Shown one piece after another: positions 53,313 to 61,789 of a stretch of 64,000 bases of DNA. Within the stretch, counting starts at the first letter, position 1. Each line of letters opens with the position of its first letter. This DNA comes from Acidimicrobiales bacterium (lineage in GTDB: Bacteria > Actinomycetota > Acidimicrobiia > Acidimicrobiales > SHLQ01). The translations under genes were made by a program, and so were the position numbers. The notes under the pieces are model-generated. The model did not search any database and was not told the DNA's origin. It was given only the letters and a program-made list of their open reading frames with translations. The stretch spans positions 62,001-126,000 of the forward strand of contig JAHDEJ010000012.1 in NCBI GenBank assembly GCA_020628865.1, given 5' to 3'.

Positions 53313-54971
53313 ATGACTCTGAAACCAACCGCCGAGCAGGCTGAGGCCATCCGGCTCGCCCTCCTTGGCGACGACCTACGAATCGACGCAGCCGCGGGCT
53401 CTGGGAAGAGCTCGACGCTGAAGATGATCGCCGAGGAGATGACCGATCGCACCGGCATCTACACGGCGTTCAACTCGGCGATCGTCAAGGAGATCGCCGC
53501 TGAACTCCCCTCGAACTTCGACGGCCGCACCCTCCACAGCCTCGCGTTCCGCACCGAAGGCGCCCGGCTCAAGCACAAGCTCAACGGCCCCCGAATGAAG
53601 GGCCAGGAGATCGCCCGCAAGATGGGCGTCAAGGAGCTGACCGTCACCACCAAGAACGGCCGCCGCACGTTTGCTGCCGGCTGGTGCGCCTCGCAAGCTG
53701 TCGCGTCCATCCGGCGCTTCACCAACTCCGACCGGTCCGCCCCCGGCGCGTTCGACGTCCCGATTCCTCGGGCGGCCCAGTTCGACGAAGAGATGGCCGA
53801 GATGATGGACGAGATCCGCGACCACATCGCCCAGTACCTCCCGGCGTTCTGGGACGACCTGACCTCGGTCGATGGCGTCCTGCCGATGGACCACAACGTG
53901 TACCTCGCCTCGGCTGTGATCAACGGCCTCGTCGCCAACTCCGACGTCCTGATGATCGATGAGTGCCAAGACCTCACTCGTCGCACGATTCAGTTCTGCA
54001 TGCAGTCCCGAGCCGCAGGTTCTCAGATCATCGCTGTTGGCGACCAGAATCAGGCCATCTACGGCTGGATGGGGGCAACCAACCTCGCCCCGTACCTGCC
54101 CGACGCCAACGTCACCCAGCTGACCAACAGCTTCCGATTCGGCCCCCCAATCGCAGACGTCGCCAACTCGATCCTGACCAAGCTCGGCACCGACATGCGG
54201 ATCATCGGCGCAGGGGGACCTTCCGAAGTCCGGGCCGAGGCTGAGCCCGATTGCATCCTGTCACGCACCAACGCCACCGCCGTCCGCGGTGCGTTCGCTG
54301 CAATGGAACAGGGCCGCTCCTTCCACATCATCGGCGGAGCAGACGACGTTGTTCGGTTCTGCGAGGCCGCCCGCGAGCTGATGGCCGGCAAGACCGTCTT
54401 CCACCCAGACCTCGTCTGCTTCTCCAGCTGGCCCGAGGTTGAGCGGTACGTGAAGGAAGACCCGCTTGGCGGCGATCTCGCTCTGCTGGTTCGGCTGATC
54501 GCCGACTTCGGGATCGACAAGATCATTTCGGTCCTGCGTGATCAGGAACGCCAGGATCGAGCCGACGTCGTTCTGGCCACTGGCCACAAAACAAAGGGCC
54601 TTGCTTGGCCCAAGGTCCGACTCGCTCAGGACTTCTCCCGCCACCCCGACTCGTACGAAGACGGCGAAGCATCCCCCGAAGAGCTGCGCCTGCTGTATGT
54701 CGCCTGCACCCGAGCCAAGACCGTCCTCGACGTGTCGTTACTCGAGCAGTTCAGCACCCGATCCGGCGTCGCTTCCGCAACGGCCGAGGTCGTCGAGGCC
54801 CCGGTGCCCGAGCTCGCTCCGGCCCCGAAGGCGCTCCCGCAGGCCGATCTCGACGAAATGGCCGGGCCTGATCTCGATGAGATGGCGAAGCGCACGGACC
54901 GCGAAGGGTTCTACGCCCGGATCGCACGCGACAAAGCCAAGGCCGCTGCTGCGGCTGCTGAAGACCAGTGA
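53313..54971 (+). CDS. UvrD/Rep-like superfamily 1 helicase
   Basis: A 552-residue DNA helicase. The motifs in order are AAAGSGKSSTL (I), LHSLAF (Ic-like), LMIDECQDL (II, Walker B), AVGDQNQAIYGWMGA (III), NSFRFGPPIAD (IV), ATGHKTKGLAW (V) and LYVACTRAKTVL (VI). It is shorter than UvrD, lacking large 1B/2B domains, so it is probably a small SF1A helicase for replication, repair or recombination of phage DNA. The C-terminus is Ala/Glu/Pro-rich and basic. ATG follows AGAAAGGACCAC and a leader hairpin. Confidence 0.88.
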   Translation: MTLKPTAEQAEAIRLALLGDDLRIDAAAGSGKSSTLKMIAEEMTDRTGIYTAFNSAIVKEIAAELPSNFDGRTLHSLAFRTEGARLKHKLNGPRMKGQEIARKMGVKELTVTTKNGRRTFAAGWCASQAVASIRRFTNSDRSAPGAFDVPIPRAAQFDEEMAEMMDEIRDHIAQYLPAFWDDLTSVDGVLPMDHNVYLASAVINGLVANSDVLMIDECQDLTRRTIQFCMQSRAAGSQIIAVGDQNQAIYGWMGATNLAPYLPDANVTQLTNSFRFGPPIADVANSILTKLGTDMRIIGAGGPSEVRAEAEPDCILSRTNATAVRGAFAAMEQGRSFHIIGGADDVVRFCEAARELMAGKTVFHPDLVCFSSWPEVERYVKEDPLGGDLALLVRLIADFGIDKIISVLRDQERQDRADVVLATGHKTKGLAWPKVRLAQDFSRHPDSYEDGEASPEELRLLYVACTRAKTVLDVSLLEQFSTRSGVASATAEVVEAPVPELAPAPKALPQADLDEMAGPDLDEMAKRTDREGFYARIARDKAKAAAAAAEDQ

Positions 54972-54986
54972 TCAGGAGGATCATCG

Positions 54987-55208
54987 ATGACGCACTACGG
55001 CCCTTCCGGGAGCGAACAGTTCAGAGCGAAGAAACGCGAGCCGGTGACGGCCGCGCAGCGCCTCGCCCAACGCCAGCACGACCGCGAAATGCGGATGCAG
55101 CAAGCGCGGCCAACCCGCCCCGGCGCTCGGCCAGGGCCGGCCGGGTCGATGATCGACCAGGGGGTCCCGAAGAAGGCCGCTCCCAAGCCCAAGGACCGAA
55201 AATCATGA
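54987..55208 (+). CDS. Small basic protein
   Basis: A 73-residue, highly basic protein preceded by CAGGAGG. AAQRLAQRQHDREMRMQQARP and a Pro/Gly/Lys-rich C-terminus suggest a disordered DNA- or RNA-binding protein. It overlaps the next gene. Confidence 0.5.
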   Translation: MTHYGPSGSEQFRAKKREPVTAAQRLAQRQHDREMRMQQARPTRPGARPGPAGSMIDQGVPKKAAPKPKDRKS

Positions 55209-55525
55209 GCGGCTCCAAACATGGGCCCATCGGTCTGCTGGCACTGAAGTTTCCAGGTTGCGAGATCTGGGTCGACGAGGGAGATGCCGACATCATGCTT
55301 CTGGCTGTTGTCGGTTCCCAGACGGCCCGCGTGGTGGCGGTGAACAGGAAGGAGTGGTCGCCTGATGTCACCGCCGCCGCGATTCTTCAGGCCGGTCGCC
55401 TCTACTGGGGTGACGGCGAGTTCTGTGATGCGCTGGTCCGCCCGGACCCGCGTGAGCACTTCCCGACCATGCTCGCCGACCGTGCCGAAGCACCATTGAA
55501 GGGGCTGACCCGCCGCTACCTCTGA
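55205..55525 (+). CDS. Small hypothetical protein
   Basis: A 106-residue protein. LLALKFPGCEIWVDEGDADIMLLAVVGSQTARVVAVN is a beta-rich N-terminal part. No motif recognised. A longer upstream frame exists but its sequence reads as a shadow of the preceding gene. Confidence 0.5.
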   Translation: MSGSKHGPIGLLALKFPGCEIWVDEGDADIMLLAVVGSQTARVVAVNRKEWSPDVTAAAILQAGRLYWGDGEFCDALVRPDPREHFPTMLADRAEAPLKGLTRRYL

Positions 55526-55574
55526 ACCGGAAGAATCATTATGATACGCAATCGCGGTCTATGGTCCGGAGGGT

Positions 55575-57674
55575 ATGGCACGAGGCAAGCCCGAACAGTT
55601 CGCGCGTATCAACCACCACGGACACCGAACCGTGCACCACAACGCTGGAGCATTCCGGCGAGAAGAGTGGTGCAAGGAGGCGTACTACTACACCGACCGC
55701 ATCGGTGAACTCGGCTACATCGCTCACCTCGTCGCCAACACAGGGGCGCGAGGTGAGTTGCGCGTCCAGCGCATGGCCGAACTGGACGAGAACAACAACC
55801 CCAAGCCAAAGCTCATCTCCGGTGAACTGGCCGAGAACAAGAAGTACGGCTGGGTCAATTGCCATCGGCCAACAACCAAGAAGGCGATGCGCGAGTTCAC
55901 CGGCCGGACCGGTGGGCAGCGTGAGCTGAAGCGACGCGCGTTCCTCGGCCTGTTCATCGCCGGCGAAACGCATCTGGTCGGCATCCCCGACCCCAAGGAC
56001 GGCATCAAGAAAGACCGGATCTGGTACGAGTTCCTCTCGTCGATGGAGCTCGAGAAGGACTCCGAGACCGGAGGCCTCAAGCGGATCGGTGTCCGCAAGA
56101 AGCGGCAGGACGGCCTGCCCGAAGACCTCACCGGCTCCGGCGGCGAACCGCTCCCGAAGAAGGCGTTCCTGCAGCGGCTCCACCGGCCGCACCACGCCAT
56201 CTCCGGAGACCCGGACTCCCCGGTGCGCCGTGTCATCGACATCTGCAAGGAACTGCTGCTCCTCACCCAGATGATCGAAGCGCAGGCCAAGTCCCGCCTG
56301 TCGGCCGGGATCCTGTACGTCCCGCACGAGATCTCGTTCGGGCCCGACGACAAGTTCGAAGGCGGCGCCGGCAACGACGACGAACTCGACGAGGTCGAAG
56401 AAGCCCTCATCGAGCACATGTCGGCCCCGGTCCAGGACCGCACCTCGACGGCGGGAATGGTGCCGCTGGTGTTCCGCGGCCCCGCCGACCAGAAAGACAA
56501 CATCCACCTGATCGACGTGACCCGTCCGATCTCGGCCGAGACATCTGCCCTGCGCCAAGAGCTGCTTCAGCGGCTTGCGCAGGGCATTGACGTTCCGCCC
56601 GAGTACGTCAACGGCAAGGGCAACTCCAACCACTGGGGTCAGGTGTCGCTCGACAAGGACCTGATCCTCAAGCACGTCGTCCCGACCGGTGACCTGTTCG
56701 CCGACTTCGTGCTCGAGTCGTACTTCCAACCGGCGATCATCGCCGATGGTGTCACCCAGGCTGAAGCGGCCTGGTATCGGATCGTCTACGACGTTTCGAC
56801 CCTGATCGGCCGTGAAGACGCCGGCCCGTCGTCTCGTGCCCTGTTCGATCGCGACGCCCTCTCCGAGGAAGCGATGATGCGCGCCAACGGCTACGACCCC
56901 GAAGTCGACCTGGCCGACGAGGACGAAAAGCGCATCCGGTTCCGTCAGCGGCTCATTGAGCGCAAGACGGCCGACGATGCCCGCAAGGCGATCCTGCTCC
57001 TCGACGAGATGGGCTACTGGGAGGGCCTCGACCTGGAGATGCCTGAGCCGCTCCCCGAAGAGGAGAGCGACAACTCGGCGAAGAACGCGGTCGACGACTC
57101 GAACGAAGACATCGCCGATCGGGAGAAGGTCGACGGCGACCCGGCCGACGACACGCAGACCCGCGAAGAACCTGACCAGCCCGACACGACTGCGTCCATC
57201 GTGCTCGAGCAGCTCCATGCAGCCGCTGAAATGGCCATGGGTCAAGCCCTGGAGCGGGCGGCCAACCGGCTCTTCAGCCAGGCCGACAAAGCGAAGTACG
57301 AGGCCCGCGCCGGCTGGCGTCAGATGACATTCCCCGAAGCGCTCGCCGATTGCGGCCGAGCCGGCCTGGCTGACATGAACATCGACGGTGGCCGCCTCTT
57401 CGACGGCGCCTGGAACGAGCTGTCTCGCAAGGGCCGACGGTGGGTGCGCGACGTGCTCGAAGCGTCCGGCGTGGACCGAGTCACGGCCGACTCCGACGCC
57501 GTGTTCATCGTCAACGAGATCTGCATGAGCCTCGAAGTGTTGGCTCAAGCCGCCTTCGAGTCGCCCCTCAACGAAGACCCGGCAACCGGCTATCGGGTGC
57601 CGCGGGCACTGGTCGAGAACTCGCTTGGCGTCGCGAACGTCGGGCCGCTCACTGATCGGGGAGTGCTCCTGTGA
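55575..57674 (+). CDS. Portal protein
   Basis: A 699-residue protein in the portal position between terminase and capsid genes, with GGAGGGT before ATG. The N-terminal 250 residues are alpha/beta (HVTxxG-like clip region), the middle contains LTQMIEAQAKSRLSAGILYVP, and PPEYVNGKGNSNHWGQVSLDKDLI matches the conserved portal crown-tunnel area. The C-terminal 200 residues are acidic and helical, longer than in most portals. The MuF-protease gene overlaps by GTGA. Confidence 0.85.
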   Translation: MARGKPEQFARINHHGHRTVHHNAGAFRREEWCKEAYYYTDRIGELGYIAHLVANTGARGELRVQRMAELDENNNPKPKLISGELAENKKYGWVNCHRPTTKKAMREFTGRTGGQRELKRRAFLGLFIAGETHLVGIPDPKDGIKKDRIWYEFLSSMELEKDSETGGLKRIGVRKKRQDGLPEDLTGSGGEPLPKKAFLQRLHRPHHAISGDPDSPVRRVIDICKELLLLTQMIEAQAKSRLSAGILYVPHEISFGPDDKFEGGAGNDDELDEVEEALIEHMSAPVQDRTSTAGMVPLVFRGPADQKDNIHLIDVTRPISAETSALRQELLQRLAQGIDVPPEYVNGKGNSNHWGQVSLDKDLILKHVVPTGDLFADFVLESYFQPAIIADGVTQAEAAWYRIVYDVSTLIGREDAGPSSRALFDRDALSEEAMMRANGYDPEVDLADEDEKRIRFRQRLIERKTADDARKAILLLDEMGYWEGLDLEMPEPLPEEESDNSAKNAVDDSNEDIADREKVDGDPADDTQTREEPDQPDTTASIVLEQLHAAAEMAMGQALERAANRLFSQADKAKYEARAGWRQMTFPEALADCGRAGLADMNIDGGRLFDGAWNELSRKGRRWVRDVLEASGVDRVTADSDAVFIVNEICMSLEVLAQAAFESPLNEDPATGYRVPRALVENSLGVANVGPLTDRGVLL

Positions 57675-59833
57675 CGCTCCTCGAAGCCCTCAATGCTGCC
57701 GTCGACTCTGTGGTCGACGGCATTGTCGCGTCGGTCGACTCCGGCCATTCGCTCCTCATCGACGAGCGCGCCTTCGGCACCATGCTCGACCAGGTCGACG
57801 AGCTGAACCGCGAAATCATCACCGAAGCGGGCAACTTCTCCACCGAGGGCGACGACGTCGACTTCATGTTCGACACGGCGTCGGCGTTCCTGACTCCGTG
57901 GCAGAACTTCCTCGCCACGGTGCGCAAACACATCTTCGACACGATCACCGACCTCGAAGCTGAAACCGGCCAAGAGCTCGCCGCAGCGCTCCGCTCCGGT
58001 GTCCTATCGGCCGAGAACCTCGAAGCCTTCGTCGCCCGTGAAACCGTCGCGCTCGAACAGGGCGCCCAGTGGGCCCGAGCGTTCGCCGATGGCGAAGAGC
58101 TGACCTGGAACACGATCCTCGACGATCGGACCCGCGACGAGCACGCCGCGTCCCCACCGAACGGGCAGACCATCCGGCCCGCTGACGACGAGATGTTCGA
58201 CGTCGCCGGCCACCAGGCCCGCTTCCCCCTGGACCCGAACCTTCCGGTCGGGCTCCGGATCCACTGCCGCTGCTTCGTCGAGTCCTCGACCGAAGCGTCC
58301 ACGACCGCAACAGGCCTGCGGGCCGAACGAAAGGATCCAGAAATGGATGACACCATCACCGAGCCCGCGACCGACGGCAACACCCTCTCCGAGGGATCCG
58401 GCGGCCCGGTCGTCTCCGGGACCCTCGACGGCATCACGATCGACACGGCCGAGCTGGCCAAGCAGGTCGCTGCCGAGCTGAGCCAGACGGCCGAGTTCGC
58501 CGAGATCAAGGACTCCGCCGACGGCACCGGCCCGAACGAGGACTACGAATGGTCGGGCCCGATCGTCTACCAGGGCATCACGACCGGCGACGGCCGCATC
58601 ATCGACGACAACGCGCTCGGCTGGCGCGACCTGCCGATCACGTTGATGGCGTCGTTCCAGAACATGGGCGGCCACTACGGATCGGTCCCCGCCGGCAAGA
58701 TCACCCGACTCGAGCCGCGCACCGACGGTTCGGTGTGGGGATACGGCTACTTCGACTCGGGCACCAACGGTCAGGAAGCCAAGCGGATGCTCGCCGAGCA
58801 GACGATGCGCGGCATCTCGGTCGACCTGTCCGACGTCGAATACTCCTACGACTTCGAGGAGGGCCTGTTCCGGATCCACAAGGCCAAGATCATGGCGGCC
58901 ACCGTCACCCCGATGCCTGCGTTCGAGAAGGCGATCATCGACGTGCACAAGGGCGACGAAGCCCTCGCTGCGGCCGGTGCGCTCCGCTCGATCTCGGTGT
59001 CGTTCGGCATGCCCGTCGAGGCGGTCGAGGATGGCTGGCGCACCGTCCCGGTCGAAGAGGTGCCTGGTCTCGTGGCGTCGGGTGGCAAGGTCCGCTCGAT
59101 CTCGCCGTGGGATCTCAAGCCCGACCCGGAGGTGTTCGCCTGCAAGAACACGACCGAACCGTTCCGGGTCGACGAGAACGGTGTCCTGTCTGGTCTCGTG
59201 ACCACGTGGGATGCCGTGCACCTGTCGTTCATCGGTCAGCGCATCCATCCGCCCCGCTCGAAGACCAACTACGCGATGCTGCACGAGCCCGGCACGGTGC
59301 TGTGCTCGGACGGCTCGGTCGTGTCGGTCGGCCGAGTGTTCGGCGACATGGACCACGTCCCGACCGACGAGTACATCCCTCCGGCCGATGTCGCCGCCGC
59401 CTATGCGGACACGGGCAAGCTGCTCGCTGGCGCCCGGTTCTACGACACCGAGCACGGCATCGAGGTCGCCGGCATCATGGCGCCGGGCACCACCGAGGAA
59501 GACGCTGCCCGTCTCCGCATGTGCGACATCTCCCCGGACTGGCGCCCGATGGAGTCGCTGCCGTACGGCGACCAGCTCGAGTGCGTCGCCATGCTCGCTG
59601 TCAACATGTCGGGCTTCAACCTGGGCCTCGTCGCGTCGGGCGCACCGAAGGGCAACCTCAAGGTGTCGTGGGACGCCAACGGCAACATCGCGGCGATGAC
59701 CGGCCTGCCGGTCGCGACCCCGAAGGCCACGGCCGAGCACGCCGAGATGTCGGAGCTCCGCGAGATGGTCGACGTGCTGATGGCCGACTACACCGAGCGT
59801 CGCAAGGAAAAGGCGATGGCCGCGTTCTCCTGA
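57671..59833 (+). CDS. MuF-like head morphogenesis protein fused to a capsid maturation protease/scaffold domain
   Basis: A 720-residue protein starting at GTG overlapping the portal stop. Residues 1-215 are MuF/SPP1-gp7-like: a helical region, then WARAFADGEELTWNTILDDRTRDEHAAS and the Cys-rich LPVGLRIHCRCF end. From about residue 225 comes a second protein, with ATG at 58343 preceded by GAAAGGATC, so an independent product is probably made. That part (YQGITTGDGRII, TDYWGYGYFD-like turn, SIWGYF) resembles HK97-type prohead proteases joined to a C-terminal helical scaffold. It processes or shapes the prohead with the capsid protein. Confidence 0.75.
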   Translation: MTLLEALNAAVDSVVDGIVASVDSGHSLLIDERAFGTMLDQVDELNREIITEAGNFSTEGDDVDFMFDTASAFLTPWQNFLATVRKHIFDTITDLEAETGQELAAALRSGVLSAENLEAFVARETVALEQGAQWARAFADGEELTWNTILDDRTRDEHAASPPNGQTIRPADDEMFDVAGHQARFPLDPNLPVGLRIHCRCFVESSTEASTTATGLRAERKDPEMDDTITEPATDGNTLSEGSGGPVVSGTLDGITIDTAELAKQVAAELSQTAEFAEIKDSADGTGPNEDYEWSGPIVYQGITTGDGRIIDDNALGWRDLPITLMASFQNMGGHYGSVPAGKITRLEPRTDGSVWGYGYFDSGTNGQEAKRMLAEQTMRGISVDLSDVEYSYDFEEGLFRIHKAKIMAATVTPMPAFEKAIIDVHKGDEALAAAGALRSISVSFGMPVEAVEDGWRTVPVEEVPGLVASGGKVRSISPWDLKPDPEVFACKNTTEPFRVDENGVLSGLVTTWDAVHLSFIGQRIHPPRSKTNYAMLHEPGTVLCSDGSVVSVGRVFGDMDHVPTDEYIPPADVAAAYADTGKLLAGARFYDTEHGIEVAGIMAPGTTEEDAARLRMCDISPDWRPMESLPYGDQLECVAMLAVNMSGFNLGLVASGAPKGNLKVSWDANGNIAAMTGLPVATPKATAEHAEMSELREMVDVLMADYTERRKEKAMAAFS

Positions 59834-59847
59834 CGGGCGGTCAGGAC

Positions 59848-59889
59848 AGCCCCGGGCAGACCCCAATGCGGCGTGGGTCTCCCGGGGCT
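59848..59889 (+). terminator. Strong hairpin terminator
   Basis: AGCCCCGGG-C-AGACCC pairs with GGGTCT-CCCGGGGCT, about 15 bp, just after the protease gene. Confidence 0.65.
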
Positions 59890-59915
59890 CCTTCGCGTCC
59901 CGACTCGAACACTCT

Positions 59916-59934
59916 GATACGAACGCAGTATCTT
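59916..59934 (+). promoter_or_regulatory. Family 1 promoter (leaderless)
   Basis: GATACGAACGCAGTATC dyad with TATCTT as -10 and the ATG of the next gene 7 nt later. Confidence 0.6.
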
Positions 59935-59941
59935 GATCCGT

Positions 59942-60391
59942 ATGGATCGGAAGAACCGTTTCGGGCCCAGCGACGACGATGACGACCTGGCGATGCCGGT
60001 CGACGAACTCGACCTCGAAGCCGAGGCCGTCACCGCGATGCCCGAGCTCGACTGGGAAGCCCCGCTCGTCCTTCGGGAGATGGCACGGCTGATCGTTGAG
60101 CTGCCGCCCGGGTCGGTCGTCACGATCCTCGACAGCTGGACCGGCACCCGAGAGCTCGATCCGTTCACGACTCAGCTGTACGCCTGGATCTGGGACAAGT
60201 CCGAGACCGACGACCTCGCCCGCAAGGCATGGCACGCGATGGACGCCTACTGGGAGAACCGGATCCGGCATCACCGAGTCGCCGAGCAGCGCATGAACCG
60301 GCGGCCGGGAAAGAACCCGTGGCGCGCGTCGGGCGGCGATCTGAACGCCCGCTGGGCCACCCCAACCCCAGGAGAGACCCCTGATGGCTGA
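59942..60391 (+). CDS. Hypothetical protein, leaderless
   Basis: A 149-residue acidic protein 7 nt after a -10 box, so probably leaderless. DRKNRFGPSDDDDDLAMPVDELDLEAE is acidic; the rest is helical (LVLREMARLIVELPPGSVVTILDSWTGTRELD). It lies between the protease and capsid genes, which suggests a structural or assembly accessory role, unproven. It overlaps the next gene. Confidence 0.6.
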   Translation: MDRKNRFGPSDDDDDLAMPVDELDLEAEAVTAMPELDWEAPLVLREMARLIVELPPGSVVTILDSWTGTRELDPFTTQLYAWIWDKSETDDLARKAWHAMDAYWENRIRHHRVAEQRMNRRPGKNPWRASGGDLNARWATPTPGETPDG

Positions 60392-60839
60392 AGACCCACC
60401 GTGGTTCGTCGAAGACGACGTCCCCGAACTGGTTGGCCGCATCGGCCGCATGACCATGCACATCGAAGGCTCCCTGTCGGGGGTCGAAGCCAACCACAAC
60501 CTGTCGATCGAGGGCCGGCCGGTCGTCCCGGAGGACTTTGGGCTGATCCTGAAGTCCACGAAGGCCGCCCTGGACCCGTCCGACATTCTTGACGTCGAGT
60601 GGGACCATGACGCAGGCCATGTGCACGTGTCGACGGTCGTGTCGCTCGAGGTGCCGGTCGGGCTTCAGCCGATGATGGGCCGGTTCCGGCGCATCCGGCT
60701 CCCGCGCGAGGAGCTCGACAGTGGGGGAGAGGTGTCGGGGACGATCTCGTTCCCGGAGGAGTTCCTGTCGGCTCCGTACGCCCAGACCCGCTGGTTTCCG
60801 GGCTTCGTTGAGCTGTTGTGGTTCGAAAAGGTCCTCTGA
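60384..60839 (+). CDS. Hypothetical protein
   Basis: A 151-residue acidic, beta-rich protein (GRMTMHIEGSLSGVEANHNLSIEG; HVHVSTVVSLEVPVGLQPMMGRF). The long strands with few aromatics suggest a structural domain. Function unknown. Confidence 0.6.
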   Translation: MAEDPPWFVEDDVPELVGRIGRMTMHIEGSLSGVEANHNLSIEGRPVVPEDFGLILKSTKAALDPSDILDVEWDHDAGHVHVSTVVSLEVPVGLQPMMGRFRRIRLPREELDSGGEVSGTISFPEEFLSAPYAQTRWFPGFVELLWFEKVL

Positions 60840-61036
60840 TGCTCGGCACGATCACGTCCCGCCCCGAGGGTGGGATTACGTGGCGCTGCCGGCTGTGCGC
60901 CCGCAAGTTCGACGTCGCGCAGGTGTCTGCGAATGAGCTGAATCGGGTGTTCGTGCACTACTCGTCGATCCATCCGGTCGAGTGGGCCGAATCGATGCGC
61001 CGCGCCCGCGCCTCACGGAAGGCGGCCGGGCTGTGA
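60839..61036 (+). CDS. Small zinc-finger protein
   Basis: A 65-residue protein from a TGATG junction. CRLCARKFDVAQVSANELNRVFVHYSSIHP is a C2H2-like finger (C-x2-C-x-F-H-x4-H), a fold that fits DNA or RNA binding. It is coupled to the methyltransferase-like gene. Confidence 0.6.
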   Translation: MLGTITSRPEGGITWRCRLCARKFDVAQVSANELNRVFVHYSSIHPVEWAESMRRARASRKAAGL

Positions 61037-61635
61037 CGGATGTGCTCGCCGCTGGGGGCTGGCGCAACAACGCCGAGATGATCGCCGACATCGCCCGCCT
61101 CGGCTGGATCGACTCTCCGGTGCTCGACCTGACGTACGGGCTCGGCAAGTTCTGGGACAAGCATCGGCCGGCCGAGCTCGTGGCCAACGATCTCGACCCG
61201 AAGCGTGGCGATTTCACCGAGGACGCCCGTCAGCCGCCGCATCAGTGGTGGGACCGTTTCCAGGCAGTGGTCTACGACCCGCCCTACCGGCTCGCTGGTC
61301 GACGTGACCAGGGCTTCGATGACCGGTACGGGCTGCTCGAGCCGACGACCCGAGCGGAGATGCTGGAACTGATCGTGCGCGGCTCGCAGGGCGCTGCCCG
61401 CTGCACGGCGGTCGGTGGCCGCTGCTTCGTCAAGTGCCAGGCGATGATCAATGGCGGCACCTACACCGATCAGCCACGGATCGTGCAGGACGCCATCGAA
61501 GCATTGCCTGACGAGAAGTTCGTGCTCGAAGGCCGCTTCTACCTCATCACTCGACCCCGCAAGCAACCGGCTGGTCGGGTGCAACGGACGCCACGGAACA
61601 ACGTCTCTCAGCTCGTGGCATTCAGGAGAGTCTGA
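61033..61635 (+). CDS. DPPY-type DNA methyltransferase-like protein
   Basis: A 200-residue protein starting at GTG overlapping the previous stop. VLDLTYGLGKFW resembles the SAM-binding motif I (FxGxG class) and AVVYDPPYRLAGRR is the DPPY catalytic motif of adenine-N6 or cytosine-N4 methyltransferases. A C-terminal basic region (ITRPRKQPAGRVQRTPRN) may bind DNA. It is small and lies inside the structural module, so it may be a stand-alone methylase without restriction. Target sequence unknown. Confidence 0.7.
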   Translation: MTDVLAAGGWRNNAEMIADIARLGWIDSPVLDLTYGLGKFWDKHRPAELVANDLDPKRGDFTEDARQPPHQWWDRFQAVVYDPPYRLAGRRDQGFDDRYGLLEPTTRAEMLELIVRGSQGAARCTAVGGRCFVKCQAMINGGTYTDQPRIVQDAIEALPDEKFVLEGRFYLITRPRKQPAGRVQRTPRNNVSQLVAFRRV

Positions 61636-61654
61636 GCGAAGAAACACCATCGCT

Positions 61655-61673
61655 GATACTTTCGGCGTATGGT
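61655..61673 (+). promoter_or_regulatory. Family 1 promoter
   Basis: GATACTTTCGGCGTATG, dyad with N7 spacing, and TATGGT as -10. It lies 135 bp before the capsid gene start and probably drives it. Confidence 0.55.
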
Positions 61674-61724
61674 GACTCTGTCTACCGGTGTAGCTGGTGG
61701 AAAGCGGAACGGGTGGAGCCCACC

Positions 61725-61772
61725 GCGGAACAACACCTCATCCGTCGCGGCCCTGTGCGGCCGCTGTTCCGC
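61725..61772 (+). promoter_or_regulatory. Capsid-gene leader hairpin
   Basis: GCGGAACA pairs with TGTTCCGC (8 bp) around an inner GCGGCC/GGCCGC stem, immediately before AAAGGACTCC, the likely ribosome binding site. A structured leader is expected for a highly expressed capsid gene. Confidence 0.55.
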
Positions 61773-61789
61773 AAAGGACTCCACCAGCC

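Noticed and set aside
55539-57548. Long minus-strand frame opposite the portal gene
   Set aside because: Shadow of the portal gene, no start signal, no motif.
58004-60586. Very long open frame on the minus strand across the MuF-protease gene
   Set aside because: It is an antisense shadow: high GC3 on the plus strand removes stops from the mirrored frame. No ribosome binding site and low-complexity Arg/Val/Gly-rich translation.
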